Origin: Flavobacteriales bacterium
GTDB taxonomy: Bacteria > Bacteroidota > Bacteroidia > Flavobacteriales_F > PHOS-HE28
Direction: 5' to 3'
DNA length: 64,000 nucleotides
NCBI GenBank assembly: GCA_016703105.1
Contig: JADJCS010000006.1
Coordinates: forward strand, 124,001 to 188,000
The translations under genes and the position numbers were made by a program. This document shows, piece after piece, positions 15,100-23,485 of this stretch. Below the pieces are notes generated by a model that ran no database searches, was not told the origin of the DNA, and saw only the letters and a list, made by a program, of their open reading frames with translations. Numbering within the stretch: the first letter of the stretch is position 1; each line of letters starts with the position of its first letter.

Positions 15100-17061
15100 T
15101 CACCCGCCATAGCCTTTGGCGACGGCGGGCTTCCCCGTTACGAAGTACATTTCAAGCTCTCCCTTGCCCTTCGCCTGCACTTTTCCGCGTGGGGTGAAGG
15201 TGAGGCCCGGCTCATCCTTGACCAATGCATACGTGCTCTCGCTGATGTTCACATGGCCCACTTCGCCGCTGCTCTCCATGCGGCTGGCGGTGTTCACGGT
15301 GTCGCCCCAGATGTCGTAGGCGAACTTCTTCACGCCCACGATGCCGGCGACCACAGGGCCGGTGTGGATGCCCACGCGCATCTCGAAGGTGGGCTTGCCC
15401 AGTGCATCGCGTTCCTTCTTTCGTGCGATCATGAACGCTTGCATCTCCAATGCTGCATGAACAACTCCAGCTGGTGTTGATGATGCTGGAACAGGCAAAC
15501 CGCCTGCGCACATGTACGCATCCCCGATCGTCTTGATCTTTTCAATACCGCGCGCAGTGATGATATGGTCGAAGGCCTTGAAGCAGGTGTTCAGTTCCTC
15601 CACCAGTTCGGTTGGTGAGAGTTGCTCTGCAACGGAAGTAAAGCCCTTGAAGTCCGTGAAGAGGATGGTGACGTTGTCAAAGTGCTTCGCGTCAGCGTGG
15701 CCCTTGGACTTCAACTCTTCAGCGACCTCTTCGGGCAGGATGTTCAGCAGCAGTTCATCGCTGCGGCGCAATGCCTGTTGGGTGCGCTTCCGTTGGCGGT
15801 AGCTGATGGCACCGAAGACCACGGCGACCAGTCCGGCGGCGAAAAGGATGTTGCGGCGGGTGCGTTCCTTCTGCAGGAGGTTCGCAGCGGCTTCGTCCTC
15901 CAAGCGGCGCAATGCGTTCGCTGCGTCCTCCTTGTAGTTGTTCTCGATGCGCTGCAGGTTCGTGGCCGCCGAGGTCAGGTTCATGCTGTCGCGGATCGCG
16001 ATGTATTCGGCGCGGTGATCGTACGCACTGCGGTAGTCTCCCTGCGCGATGGCGATGGAGTCCATCACTTGGTGGTAGCATTGCTGCGCGAATTTCGACC
16101 GCTCATAATCCACGGCCTTCGTCATGGACTCGGCCCAGGCTTCAGCCTTCTCCGGCCTTCCGTTGTGCAGTTCGTACCAAGCCAGTTCCATGGTGCACAA
16201 GGGGCAATCGCCCACCGGTGCGTTCAGTGCTGCGAGAACGGCTTTCAAGCTGTCTAGCAAAGGACCGGCGCGGTCGTTGCGTCCGCGCTGGCGTTCAATG
16301 CCCGCCAGCAGCGCGTAGCCCGTGGGGGTGCCCCAGTCCTTGCGTAGCTGCGGGATCAGGTGCATCGCTGCTTGCGCATGCGGGTCGATGGAATCCGGAA
16401 TACCAAGTTGCTGGAACTCGGCGGCCATGAATACATGCCCCCAACAAGCGAGGGCGGTATCGCCGGTTCGCATGCCGTTGCTGATCATGCGCGCCGACCA
16501 GATCAGCGAACGGTCCCATTGCTTCACATTGTCGTAGGCTTGGGCCAGTTCACGGTAGAGGTCCGGCACTTGCTCGATCAGGACCTGTCGTGGATCGAGC
16601 CGGAGCGCCTGCTCACGATAGATCAGTGCCTTGGCCAGATCACGTTCGCTGGCCATGGTCAGCCTGGCGCGGCGGTTCAGCACGGCGAACAACAGGATGG
16701 TATCCTGCCGCGCTTTCGCATCCACGATCATGGAATCGATCTCGGCGATGTAGCGTGCCTCGGAGCCCGATCCCACCATGGCGTAGTTCCTCCACTCCAG
16801 GATCGACATCAACAACGGCAACTTGTTCCGAGTGTAGAGTGAGCGGAGCATGTCCGCGGTGATCCTCTTCAGTGCAGGCACGTCGCCCTGATCCATCGCC
16901 GGCTTGAGGCTGTCCTCGAAGAGATGGACCATCGCGATGGAGTCGCTCGTCGTATAGTGCTGGGTCGGCTCTGCGGGGGCACTGTGATCCATGCCGGTGC
17001 AGCCGATCAGACTGGCGAGAGCGAGGCCGGTCGCAAGGCGTATGAACTTGGCGTACTTCAT
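15100..17061 (-). CDS. TPR adenylate cyclase, lipoprotein signal (653 aa)
   Basis: Predicted class III adenylate cyclase making cAMP from ATP. The N-terminus MKYAKFIRLATGLALASLIGC has a lipobox (LIGC), unlike its paralogues, so the helical TPR-like region (about 60-395) is probably periplasmic. A membrane helix near 408-428 and the coupling helix SDELLLNILPEEVAEELKSKG lead to the catalytic domain. Metal-binding Asp470 is in TILFTDFKGF; the second Asp is in IKTIGDAYM; the Asn/Arg transition-state pair is in NTASRM. Lys in IKTIGDAY and Asp in YDIWGD fit ATP rather than GTP. It is the last gene of a three-cyclase operon and overlaps the preceding gene by 4 bp. The tail after MYFV differs from its relatives. 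Confidence 0.93.
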   Translation of the reverse strand: MKYAKFIRLATGLALASLIGCTGMDHSAPAEPTQHYTTSDSIAMVHLFEDSLKPAMDQGDVPALKRITADMLRSLYTRNKLPLLMSILEWRNYAMVGSGSEARYIAEIDSMIVDAKARQDTILLFAVLNRRARLTMASERDLAKALIYREQALRLDPRQVLIEQVPDLYRELAQAYDNVKQWDRSLIWSARMISNGMRTGDTALACWGHVFMAAEFQQLGIPDSIDPHAQAAMHLIPQLRKDWGTPTGYALLAGIERQRGRNDRAGPLLDSLKAVLAALNAPVGDCPLCTMELAWYELHNGRPEKAEAWAESMTKAVDYERSKFAQQCYHQVMDSIAIAQGDYRSAYDHRAEYIAIRDSMNLTSAATNLQRIENNYKEDAANALRRLEDEAAANLLQKERTRRNILFAAGLVAVVFGAISYRQRKRTQQALRRSDELLLNILPEEVAEELKSKGHADAKHFDNVTILFTDFKGFTSVAEQLSPTELVEELNTCFKAFDHIITARGIEKIKTIGDAYMCAGGLPVPASSTPAGVVHAALEMQAFMIARKKERDALGKPTFEMRVGIHTGPVVAGIVGVKKFAYDIWGDTVNTASRMESSGEVGHVNISESTYALVKDEPGLTFTPRGKVQAKGKGELEMYFVTGKPAVAKGYGG

Positions 17062-19115
17062 AAGAGCTCAACGAAATACATCTCCATCTCCCCCTTGCCC
17101 TTGGCCTGCACTTTTCCGCGCGGCGCGAACGTGAGCCCCGGCTCATCCTTCACCAACGCATAGGTGCTCTCGCTGATGTTCACCTGCCCCACCTCACCGC
17201 TGCTTTCCATGCGGCTGGCCGTGTTCACCGTATCGCCCCAGATGTCGTAAGCGAACTTCTTCACGCCCACGATGCCGGCGACCACCGGGCCGGTGTGGAT
17301 GCCCACGCGCATCTCGAAGGCGGGCTCGCCCGATGCATCGCGTTCCTTCTTGCGCGAGATCATGAAGGCTTGCATCTCCAGTGCCGCTTGAACCACACCG
17401 GCAGGAGTTGATGACGAAGGCACAGGCAAGCCCCCTGCGCACATGTACGCATCGCCGATGGTCTTGATCTTCTCGATGCCGCGCGCGGTGATGATCCCAT
17501 CGAAGGCCTTGAAGCAGGTGTTCAGTTCTTCCACGAGCTCCTGCGGCGAGAGCTTCTCGCTCGCTTCGGTGAAGCCTTTGAAGTCGGTGAACAGGATGGT
17601 GACCTGATCGAAGTGCTTGGCGTCGGCATGGCCTTTCGCCTTCAGTTCCTCCGCGACTTCCGCAGGCAGGATGTTGAGCAGCAACGCCTCGCTTCGGGCG
17701 TGCTCCTTCTTGATGCGCCTGCGCCGCCGCATGTCCACCACGGCGAACACGATGCCGAAAACAGCGAAGCCCATCAAGGCATTGCGCTGCATTTCCTTGC
17801 GCTGGAGTTCCTCGGCGCTCAGCGCATCCCTCTTGTCCTGCTCGGCCTGCGCGGCGGCTTCGGCCTTGTCGAATTCGTACTGCAGTTCCAGGCGTGTGGT
17901 CTCTTCGGTGTTCGAAGCGTTGTAGATGCTGTCGCGGTACAACACATGCATGCGGTGGTTCCGGTAGGCCCCGTTCCAATCGCCGTTGATGCTGTCCAGG
18001 CGCTCCAGCTCGCGATACGCGTTCGCCAGCATTTCGCGGCTGCCCACGGTGCGCGCGATGGGGATCGCGGTATCCAAGTGGCGACGTGCCTCGGCGTACC
18101 GCTTGGTCTTGGTGAGCAAGGCCACGGCCATGAGCGATATCTCGGCCTGGTCGCTCCGGTCGTCGATGGACTCCGCCAACAGGCGACCCGATCCGTAAGC
18201 GCTGAGCGCCTCAGCGGATCTCCCCAAGCCCTCATAGGCTTGTCCTGCATAGGCATAAGCGGCGATCAAGGTGTACTTGGCGCCGATCTCCTCAGAGACC
18301 CGAATAGCCTCCTCCGCCTGCTGCAGGGCCTCAGCGTGCTGCCCGGACCTGTTCAGGATGTCGGCGATATTCACATAGGAGATGGCCATGCCGTTCTGAT
18401 CATCCAGCTCCTGGCGGGTTTTCAGCGCGGCTTGAGTATGGCGCAAGGCTTCTTTCAGGTCCGACTGCTGCTGGTAGAAGAGCCCCAGGTTACTGTACGA
18501 AACGGCGATGCCCGACTTGTCCCCGATCCGTTCACGAAGGGCGAGCGCTTTCAGCATGTAGCTCAAGGCTTCGGGGTGATCGCCAAGTTGAAGGTATATG
18601 GTGCCGATGTTGTCGTAGTTCTTTCCCAGCCAATCCTCGTTGCCCGAGCGCTGGTTGATGTCCACTGCGGCCAAATAGTCGCGCAGCGCGCCGGCCAGGT
18701 CTCCTTCCTTCCGCTTCACGTTCGCCAGGTTGTTCATCGCGGCTGCCGTGTTGCGCTCATTTCCGCTCTTACGGTTGAGCTGCAGGCATTCGGCGAAGTA
18801 CCGTCTGGCCTCTGCGTAGTCGCCCAACCGGAGCGCTATCTCCCCGAGGATGTTGTCCGCGTTCGCTTTCGCGTTCTCTGAGCCGGTGCGGGTAGCGAGC
18901 ACCATCATGCTGTCCGCAAGGACCTTGGCTTCCACATAGGAGCCCGCATCCGCCAGTTCCCAGCTCAGGTCGTACAACACCACGATCCGCGTCGTGTCTG
19001 GTAGTGGGCCGGCCAACACACCGCGCAAGGAGTCGATCAAGGCCTTGTTCTGCGCTTGCACACCGTTGCAGAACAACAGTGCTCCGCAAAGAATGCCGGT
19101 GACCAGTGTTCTCAT
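17058..19115 (-). CDS. TPR adenylate cyclase (685 aa)
   Basis: A signal peptide or anchor (1-22, ending VQAQ) precedes about seven TPR units (for example GNERNTAAAMNNLANVKRK, GDHPEALSYMLKALALRER). A coiled coil and membrane helix (about 445-463) follow, then the coupling helix SEALLLNILPAEVAEELKAKG. The class III catalytic domain has Asp511 (TILFTDFKGF), IKTIGDAYM, YDIWGDTVNTASRM. The Lys/Asp specificity residues point to ATP. The gene is 19 bp downstream of the next cyclase (19135) and overlaps the following one by 4 bp, so the three form one transcript. TPRs probably receive a protein or peptide signal and the enzyme acts at the inner membrane (inference). Confidence 0.94.
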   Translation of the reverse strand: MRTLVTGILCGALLFCNGVQAQNKALIDSLRGVLAGPLPDTTRIVVLYDLSWELADAGSYVEAKVLADSMMVLATRTGSENAKANADNILGEIALRLGDYAEARRYFAECLQLNRKSGNERNTAAAMNNLANVKRKEGDLAGALRDYLAAVDINQRSGNEDWLGKNYDNIGTIYLQLGDHPEALSYMLKALALRERIGDKSGIAVSYSNLGLFYQQQSDLKEALRHTQAALKTRQELDDQNGMAISYVNIADILNRSGQHAEALQQAEEAIRVSEEIGAKYTLIAAYAYAGQAYEGLGRSAEALSAYGSGRLLAESIDDRSDQAEISLMAVALLTKTKRYAEARRHLDTAIPIARTVGSREMLANAYRELERLDSINGDWNGAYRNHRMHVLYRDSIYNASNTEETTRLELQYEFDKAEAAAQAEQDKRDALSAEELQRKEMQRNALMGFAVFGIVFAVVDMRRRRRIKKEHARSEALLLNILPAEVAEELKAKGHADAKHFDQVTILFTDFKGFTEASEKLSPQELVEELNTCFKAFDGIITARGIEKIKTIGDAYMCAGGLPVPSSSTPAGVVQAALEMQAFMISRKKERDASGEPAFEMRVGIHTGPVVAGIVGVKKFAYDIWGDTVNTASRMESSGEVGQVNISESTYALVKDEPGLTFAPRGKVQAKGKGEMEMYFVELL

Positions 19116-19134
19116 GGGTGGCTGATGTTCGGTG

Positions 19135-21270
19135 TCATGCGCTTTTGTTGGCGCTCAGCTGAACAAAATACATCTCCATTTCCCCCTTGCCCTTTGCCTG
19201 CACTTTGCCGCGGGGGGTGAAGGTGAAGGTCGGGTGCAGCGGACGACCTGTACCATCGCTTGTGCGGTGTGGGTCGACCCGGTGGGTCGACGCTACACCG
19301 TCTTCGTCGATGACGGCGTCCTTCACCAACGCATACGTGCTCTCACTGATGTTCACCTGGCCCACCTCGCCGCTGCTCTCCATGCGGCTGGCCGTGTTCA
19401 CCGTATCGCCCCAGATGTCGTAGGCGAACTTCTTCACGCCCACGATGCCGGCGACCACAGGGCCGGTGTGGATGCCCACGCGCATCTCGAAAGCGGGTTT
19501 GCCTTGCGCATCACGTTCCTTCTTGCGCGCGATCATGAACGCTTGCATTTCCAATGCGGCATGAACCACACCCATTGGTGTTGATGATGCCGGAACAGGC
19601 AAACCACCCGCGCACATGTATGCATCGCCGATGGTCTTGATCTTCTCGATGCCTCGCGCGGTGATGATGATGCCGTCGAAGGCCTTGAAGCAGGTGTTCA
19701 GTTCCTCTACGAGCTCTTGCGGCGATAGCTTCTCGCTCGCTTCGGTAAAGCCTTTGAAGTCCGTGAAGAGGATGGTGACATTGTCGAAGTGCTTCGCATC
19801 GGCGTGGCCCTTGGCTTTCAATTCCTCCGCGACTTCCGCAGGCAGGATATTCAGAAGTAGTTCATCGCTGCGCTTCTTCCCCCTGTAGATGACGTACCCC
19901 AGGACAAGGAGCACCACCAGCCCGCCGCCCGCCGACAACAGCACGATCCGTTGCTGCTTGATGCTCGTTTCCCGGCGCTGCAATTCCAATGCGCTTTCCC
20001 GTTCCTTCACGGTTCCTTCGTACCCGGCGATCGCTCGTTGGTCCGCCACGGCCTGCAACGAATCGTTCAGGCGCGTGTAGGCGCGCAGCTGCTCGGCTTC
20101 TTTCGGGAGATCACCGCTCGCGCCATAGCGGGCAGCAAGCATTTTGCGGTACTTGAGCATGAGTGGCAGGTCCTTCATGGCGATCGCCGCTTCCAGTGCC
20201 CGTTCCAGGTAGCGTTCGGCTAGCGGGGCATCGCCCAGCTTCAGTTGGTAGAGGTGGTTGCACAGGTCCACTTCGCATCTACCATCGATGGAGGACAAGG
20301 TGATCGCTTCCGCGTCGCGCAGCAGGTTGAGCGAGTCCAATTCGATGCGTGCGGTGTCCAGCTCGCCGACCCAGAGATGGCAGGGGATCAGGCGCGAACG
20401 GAACAGGGTGCGGCTCATGCGGTCCGCAGGCCCCAGCAGCGCGCGGCCACGCCGGTAGTAGTCCATCGCTCGTGCGGTATCCGCGAGGCCCGCCTCCAGA
20501 TCACCTAGGTTCAGGTAGAGTTCGGCTGTCTCAGATACGGCGTTGTGCCCCGATGCGGACCCTTCGAGCGCCTCCATCAGGAACTGTTCGGCACGGGCCA
20601 GGTTGCCCCATTGCTGGTACACCTGCCCGATCACCATCGTCTCATTGTTCGCACTCCGAGGTTCGTGGATCCGGAAGACCTCCCGCGCCCGCATGTAATG
20701 CTCGATGGCCAACGCGTACTGGCGCTGCATGAGGTAGTAGCCACCCAGCCCATGGTGGCAGGTGCCCACATTGAGCGCAGGTCCGTTCTGCTCGTATCGC
20801 TCCAGTGCCGCTGTATAGAAATCCAGTCTTTCCGGCTGCGATCCGTTGCTGATGAACAGCGACCGGATGTCCATCAACGGTGAGCCCCATCCTTGGGGTA
20901 TCCCGTATCGGTCCAGCCGTTCGATGCAGGCCTTGTAGGCGAGGATCGCCTCCGGATAGCGGTCCGTAAGCTCGTAGCGATAGGCTTCGATCATTGGTGC
21001 ATAAGCCTTGCCCGCGCCGTAGTCCAGTTCGTTGGCCAATGCTTCGGCCTGCCTCAGGTAGTGGATACCGCCCGTATCGCGGTGGGCCAAGGTCCACGCT
21101 ATGCCCACGGCATTGAGCAGGTCCACGCGTGTGGTGTTGTTCCCCTCGCTCTTCAACCGCAAGAGCAGGGAATCCAAAAGCGGCGAAGGCTGGCCGAGCA
21201 GTGTAGTAGAAGTCAGAAGAAAGGCGATCGCACCAGCGAATACACTCCCGCACCACGGCCTTGCTACCAT
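19135..21270 (-). CDS. TPR adenylate cyclase with in-frame palindrome insert (711 aa)
   Basis: First gene of the three-cyclase operon. A signal/anchor (about 1-28), TPR-like helices (30-430), a membrane helix near 450-470 and SDELLLNILPAEVAEELKAKG precede the catalytic domain with Asp504, IKTIGDAYM and YDIWGDTVNTASRM. After YALVKD the family normally continues with EPGLTFTPRGKV; here about 27 extra residues (starting AVIDEDGVASTHRVDP) intervene, encoded by DNA containing an inverted repeat at 19266-19299. The frame is kept and the normal tail (PRGKVQAKGKGEMEMYFV) follows. The insert lies after the last catalytic motif, so activity may be unaffected. A TAGACTTGG box lies just upstream of the ATG. 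Confidence 0.92.
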   Translation of the reverse strand: MVARPWCGSVFAGAIAFLLTSTTLLGQPSPLLDSLLLRLKSEGNNTTRVDLLNAVGIAWTLAHRDTGGIHYLRQAEALANELDYGAGKAYAPMIEAYRYELTDRYPEAILAYKACIERLDRYGIPQGWGSPLMDIRSLFISNGSQPERLDFYTAALERYEQNGPALNVGTCHHGLGGYYLMQRQYALAIEHYMRAREVFRIHEPRSANNETMVIGQVYQQWGNLARAEQFLMEALEGSASGHNAVSETAELYLNLGDLEAGLADTARAMDYYRRGRALLGPADRMSRTLFRSRLIPCHLWVGELDTARIELDSLNLLRDAEAITLSSIDGRCEVDLCNHLYQLKLGDAPLAERYLERALEAAIAMKDLPLMLKYRKMLAARYGASGDLPKEAEQLRAYTRLNDSLQAVADQRAIAGYEGTVKERESALELQRRETSIKQQRIVLLSAGGGLVVLLVLGYVIYRGKKRSDELLLNILPAEVAEELKAKGHADAKHFDNVTILFTDFKGFTEASEKLSPQELVEELNTCFKAFDGIIITARGIEKIKTIGDAYMCAGGLPVPASSTPMGVVHAALEMQAFMIARKKERDAQGKPAFEMRVGIHTGPVVAGIVGVKKFAYDIWGDTVNTASRMESSGEVGQVNISESTYALVKDAVIDEDGVASTHRVDPHRTSDGTGRPLHPTFTFTPRGKVQAKGKGEMEMYFVQLSANKSA
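19266..19299. repeat. inverted repeat inside cyclase gene (GGGTCGACCC type)
   Basis: Arms GGTGTGGGTCGACCC and GGGTCGACGCTACACC (read outward) are complementary except for a short mismatch. They are part of about 80 bp that the paralogues lack, in frame within the cyclase gene 19135-21270. Confidence 0.8.
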
Positions 21271-21286
21271 GATCCAAGTCTAAGGC

Positions 21287-21370
21287 TCAAATGGATCGCA
21301 CGAAGTACATCTCCATCTCGCCCTTGCGTTTCGCATGCACTTTTCCGCGTGAGGTGAAGGTGAGACCGGC
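21287..21370 (-). pseudogene. remnant of a cyclase 3' end (28 codons)
   Basis: The minus strand encodes AGLTFTSRGKVHAKRKGEM followed by EMYFVRSI and a stop, an evident but diverged copy of the family tail. The catalytic domain is absent; the plus-strand regulator gene begins 90 bp away. It sits just upstream of the cyclase operon start (21270), where another cyclase gene probably once stood. Confidence 0.8.
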
Positions 21371-21460
21371 CTAGTCTTTAACGCGGTAGACACCCCCATG
21401 AACGGGGGTCAAAGCGCCACACCGACGCCCGTTCTTTGTGGACCTCTCGTGGCCCCGACT

Positions 21461-22093
21461 ATGATCCGCGTCCTCCTCTTCGAAGACAATGCCGACCTCG
21501 GGGAAAGTCTCGGTGAGCTGATGAAGGATACCGACGACATCCGGCTGATCGCCCACTATACCAACGCACAGAAGGCGGAGAAGCATGTGGGTTTCCATCA
21601 TCCCGACGTGGTGCTCATGGACATCGACATGCCGGTGGAGAACGGACTACAAGGCCTGCGTGCGATCCGCGCGGCCGGCAGCGGTGTGATGGTCTTGATG
21701 TTCACCGTGCATGACGACAATGAGAATGTGTTCCAGGCGATCTGCCATGGCGCTTCAGGCTATTTGTTGAAACAGATGGCGCCGGACAAGATCCTCGATT
21801 CGATCCGCGAAGCGATCACGGGTGGAGCGCCCATGAGCCCGAGCATCGCCAAGAAGGTGCTCGCGTTGTTCGCGCAGCCGTTCAAGAAGAGTGAAGACCT
21901 GCAAACGCTCACCGCACGCGAGCACGATGTGCTGGCGCTGCTGGTGCGCGGCCACAGTTACAAGATGGCCGCAGCGCAGCTCGACATCGGCTTGGAGACC
22001 CTGCGATTCCACATCAAGAACATCTACACCAAACTGCATGTGAACAGCAAGAGCGAGGCGGTGGCGAAAGCGTTGCAGAACAGGATCGTCTAG
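21461..22093 (+). CDS. NarL/LuxR-family response regulator (210 aa)
   Basis: The receiver begins MIRVLLFEDNADLGESL with phospho-acceptor Asp54 (LMDIDMPVENG). The C-terminal HTH (about 145-205) reads LTAREHDVLALLVRGHSYKMAAAQLDIGLETLRFHIKNI. The ATG at 21461 is chosen because it opens the receiver; the frame is open 63 bp further upstream without a plausible start. A CACCCCC/GGGGGT hairpin (about 21393-21412) precedes it. The neighbours downstream are a frameshifted kelch gene and a HisKA_3 sensor kinase (23486), the natural partner for this regulator (inference from gene order). Confidence 0.92.
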   Translation: MIRVLLFEDNADLGESLGELMKDTDDIRLIAHYTNAQKAEKHVGFHHPDVVLMDIDMPVENGLQGLRAIRAAGSGVMVLMFTVHDDNENVFQAICHGASGYLLKQMAPDKILDSIREAITGGAPMSPSIAKKVLALFAQPFKKSEDLQTLTAREHDVLALLVRGHSYKMAAAQLDIGLETLRFHIKNIYTKLHVNSKSEAVAKALQNRIV

Positions 22094-22167
22094 TGCCCAC
22101 CCCTTCATGGGGTTTCGGAGCCACCTGTGATGATGAACGTTTGCGGTGTTCATCAACCAACACCGAC

Positions 22168-23410
22168 ATGCGCACACCTCTCCTCCTCGCCAATGCGATC
22201 TTCCTGCTGGGTTCGACCGCAAGCGCCCAGATCTTCAACCAGAAGGCCGACCTGCCGGAACCGCGCTACCGTGCCTTCTCCTTCGCGGCCGACGGCAAGC
22301 TCTTTACCGGGTGCGGCCGTGATGACGGCAATGTGATGAACAACGCGTTATGGCAGTACGACCCCGTTACCGATCAATGGACACAGAAGGCTGATTATCC
22401 TACCGATCCAGCCCGGGGTGGTATCGCCATGGTGATCGACGGTGTGCCCTATGCCCGGTCCGGATGGAACGGTGTTTCCACCTTCACGGATTGGAACCGC
22501 TATGACGTGGCCACGGATAGCTGGGTGCTCATGAACGAACCGACCGGCGATCCGGGCGCGTACGCCGGCGTCTTCACCTTGAACGGGAAAGGCTATGCGG
22601 CCTGCGGAAGTGGTGCGGTAGCGGAACACAATGAACTGTGGTCCTATGATCCCCTAGCGGATACCTGGGCACAAAATGCCGACTTCCCGGGAGACCCGCG
22701 CGACTTTCCCCTTCGCCGATACAGCTGGCGGCTTTGCGTTCGTAGGTCTGGGGGACTTCTTCCTTGCTCCGCCCTTTTACTCCGACATGTACAAGTACGA
22801 TCCCGTGGCCGATAGCTGGACGTCGATTGCACCTATTCCCGTTTCTTCCACAGGTGCCATTGCCGAAGGCGGCTGCTCGTTCCACGCCTCGTACAACGGC
22901 AAGATCATCCTCATGAACATCATGGGGATCAACTCCGGTGACGCTGCGGACTTCGCTACGGTGTATGTGTACGATCCGATCGCTGATACGTGGACGCTCT
23001 TTGAGAGCACCAACCCGCTGGAGATCCGCGAAACACCTGTGATCGGGCAGATCGGCAGCAAGGTGTACTTCGGCGCGGGTGCTGATGCCGAGGGTGTTGT
23101 CCACCAGGACCTGTGGGAGGTGGACCTCGCGGCGCTCTTCACCGGACTTAACGAAGCACAACCGGGAATGAACGATGTGCGTGTGGTCGCGGCAGGGTAC
23201 ATGATCCATGTAAGCATGCCAGCTGTCGTAGTGAACGGAGCAGCCGCAACACTGCAGTTGTACGATATGGAAGGGAAGAATGTCGGAGCCTATCCGCTAT
23301 CATCCAAAAGCTCGATCGACGCATCCGGAATGTCCGGTGGAGCATATGTCTACACGATCAGCAGCCGCGATCGGGTCTGGCGATCGGGCAAGGTGATCAT
23401 CGAGCAGTAA
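22168..23410 (+). pseudogene. secreted kelch-repeat protein with T9SS tail, frameshifted
   Basis: A signal peptide (MRTPLLLANAIFLLGSTASAQ) is followed by kelch-type beta-propeller repeats (LWQYDPVTDQWTQKADYP, LWSYDPLADTWAQNADFP, MYKYDPVADSWTSIAPIP, VYVYDPIADTWTLF). The C-terminus (LQLYDMEGKNVGAYPL to WRSGKVIIEQ) looks like a T9SS type A sorting domain. The two halves lie in different frames; removing one C from the CCCC run at 22708-22711 restores a continuous reading DFPFADTAGGFAF and a 413-aa protein. This may be a true inactivating or phase-variable change, or a sequencing error in a homopolymer. It sits between a response regulator and a sensor kinase. Confidence 0.75.
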
Positions 23411-23428
23411 ACGGCGATCGTGACGATA

Positions 23429-23461
23429 GAAGGGTGGCCTTCGGGTCGCCTTTCTGTTTTT
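23429..23461 (+). terminator. intrinsic terminator with TTCG loop
   Basis: An 11-bp stem (GAAGGGTGGCC / GGTCGCCTTTC, with three G-T pairs) closes a TTCG tetraloop and is followed by TGTTTTT. It lies 19 bp after the kelch gene stop and ends the transcript before the sensor kinase gene. Confidence 0.8.
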
Positions 23462-23485
23462 CGGTCCGGCCTATCTTGCTCACGC

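Noticed and set aside
22097..22116. ACCCC-TTCAT-GGGGT hairpin after the regulator gene as a terminator
   Set aside because: The stem is five pairs and there is no T-run. Similar C/G hairpins at about 21393 and 36586 lie upstream of genes, so a small dispersed hairpin is as likely.
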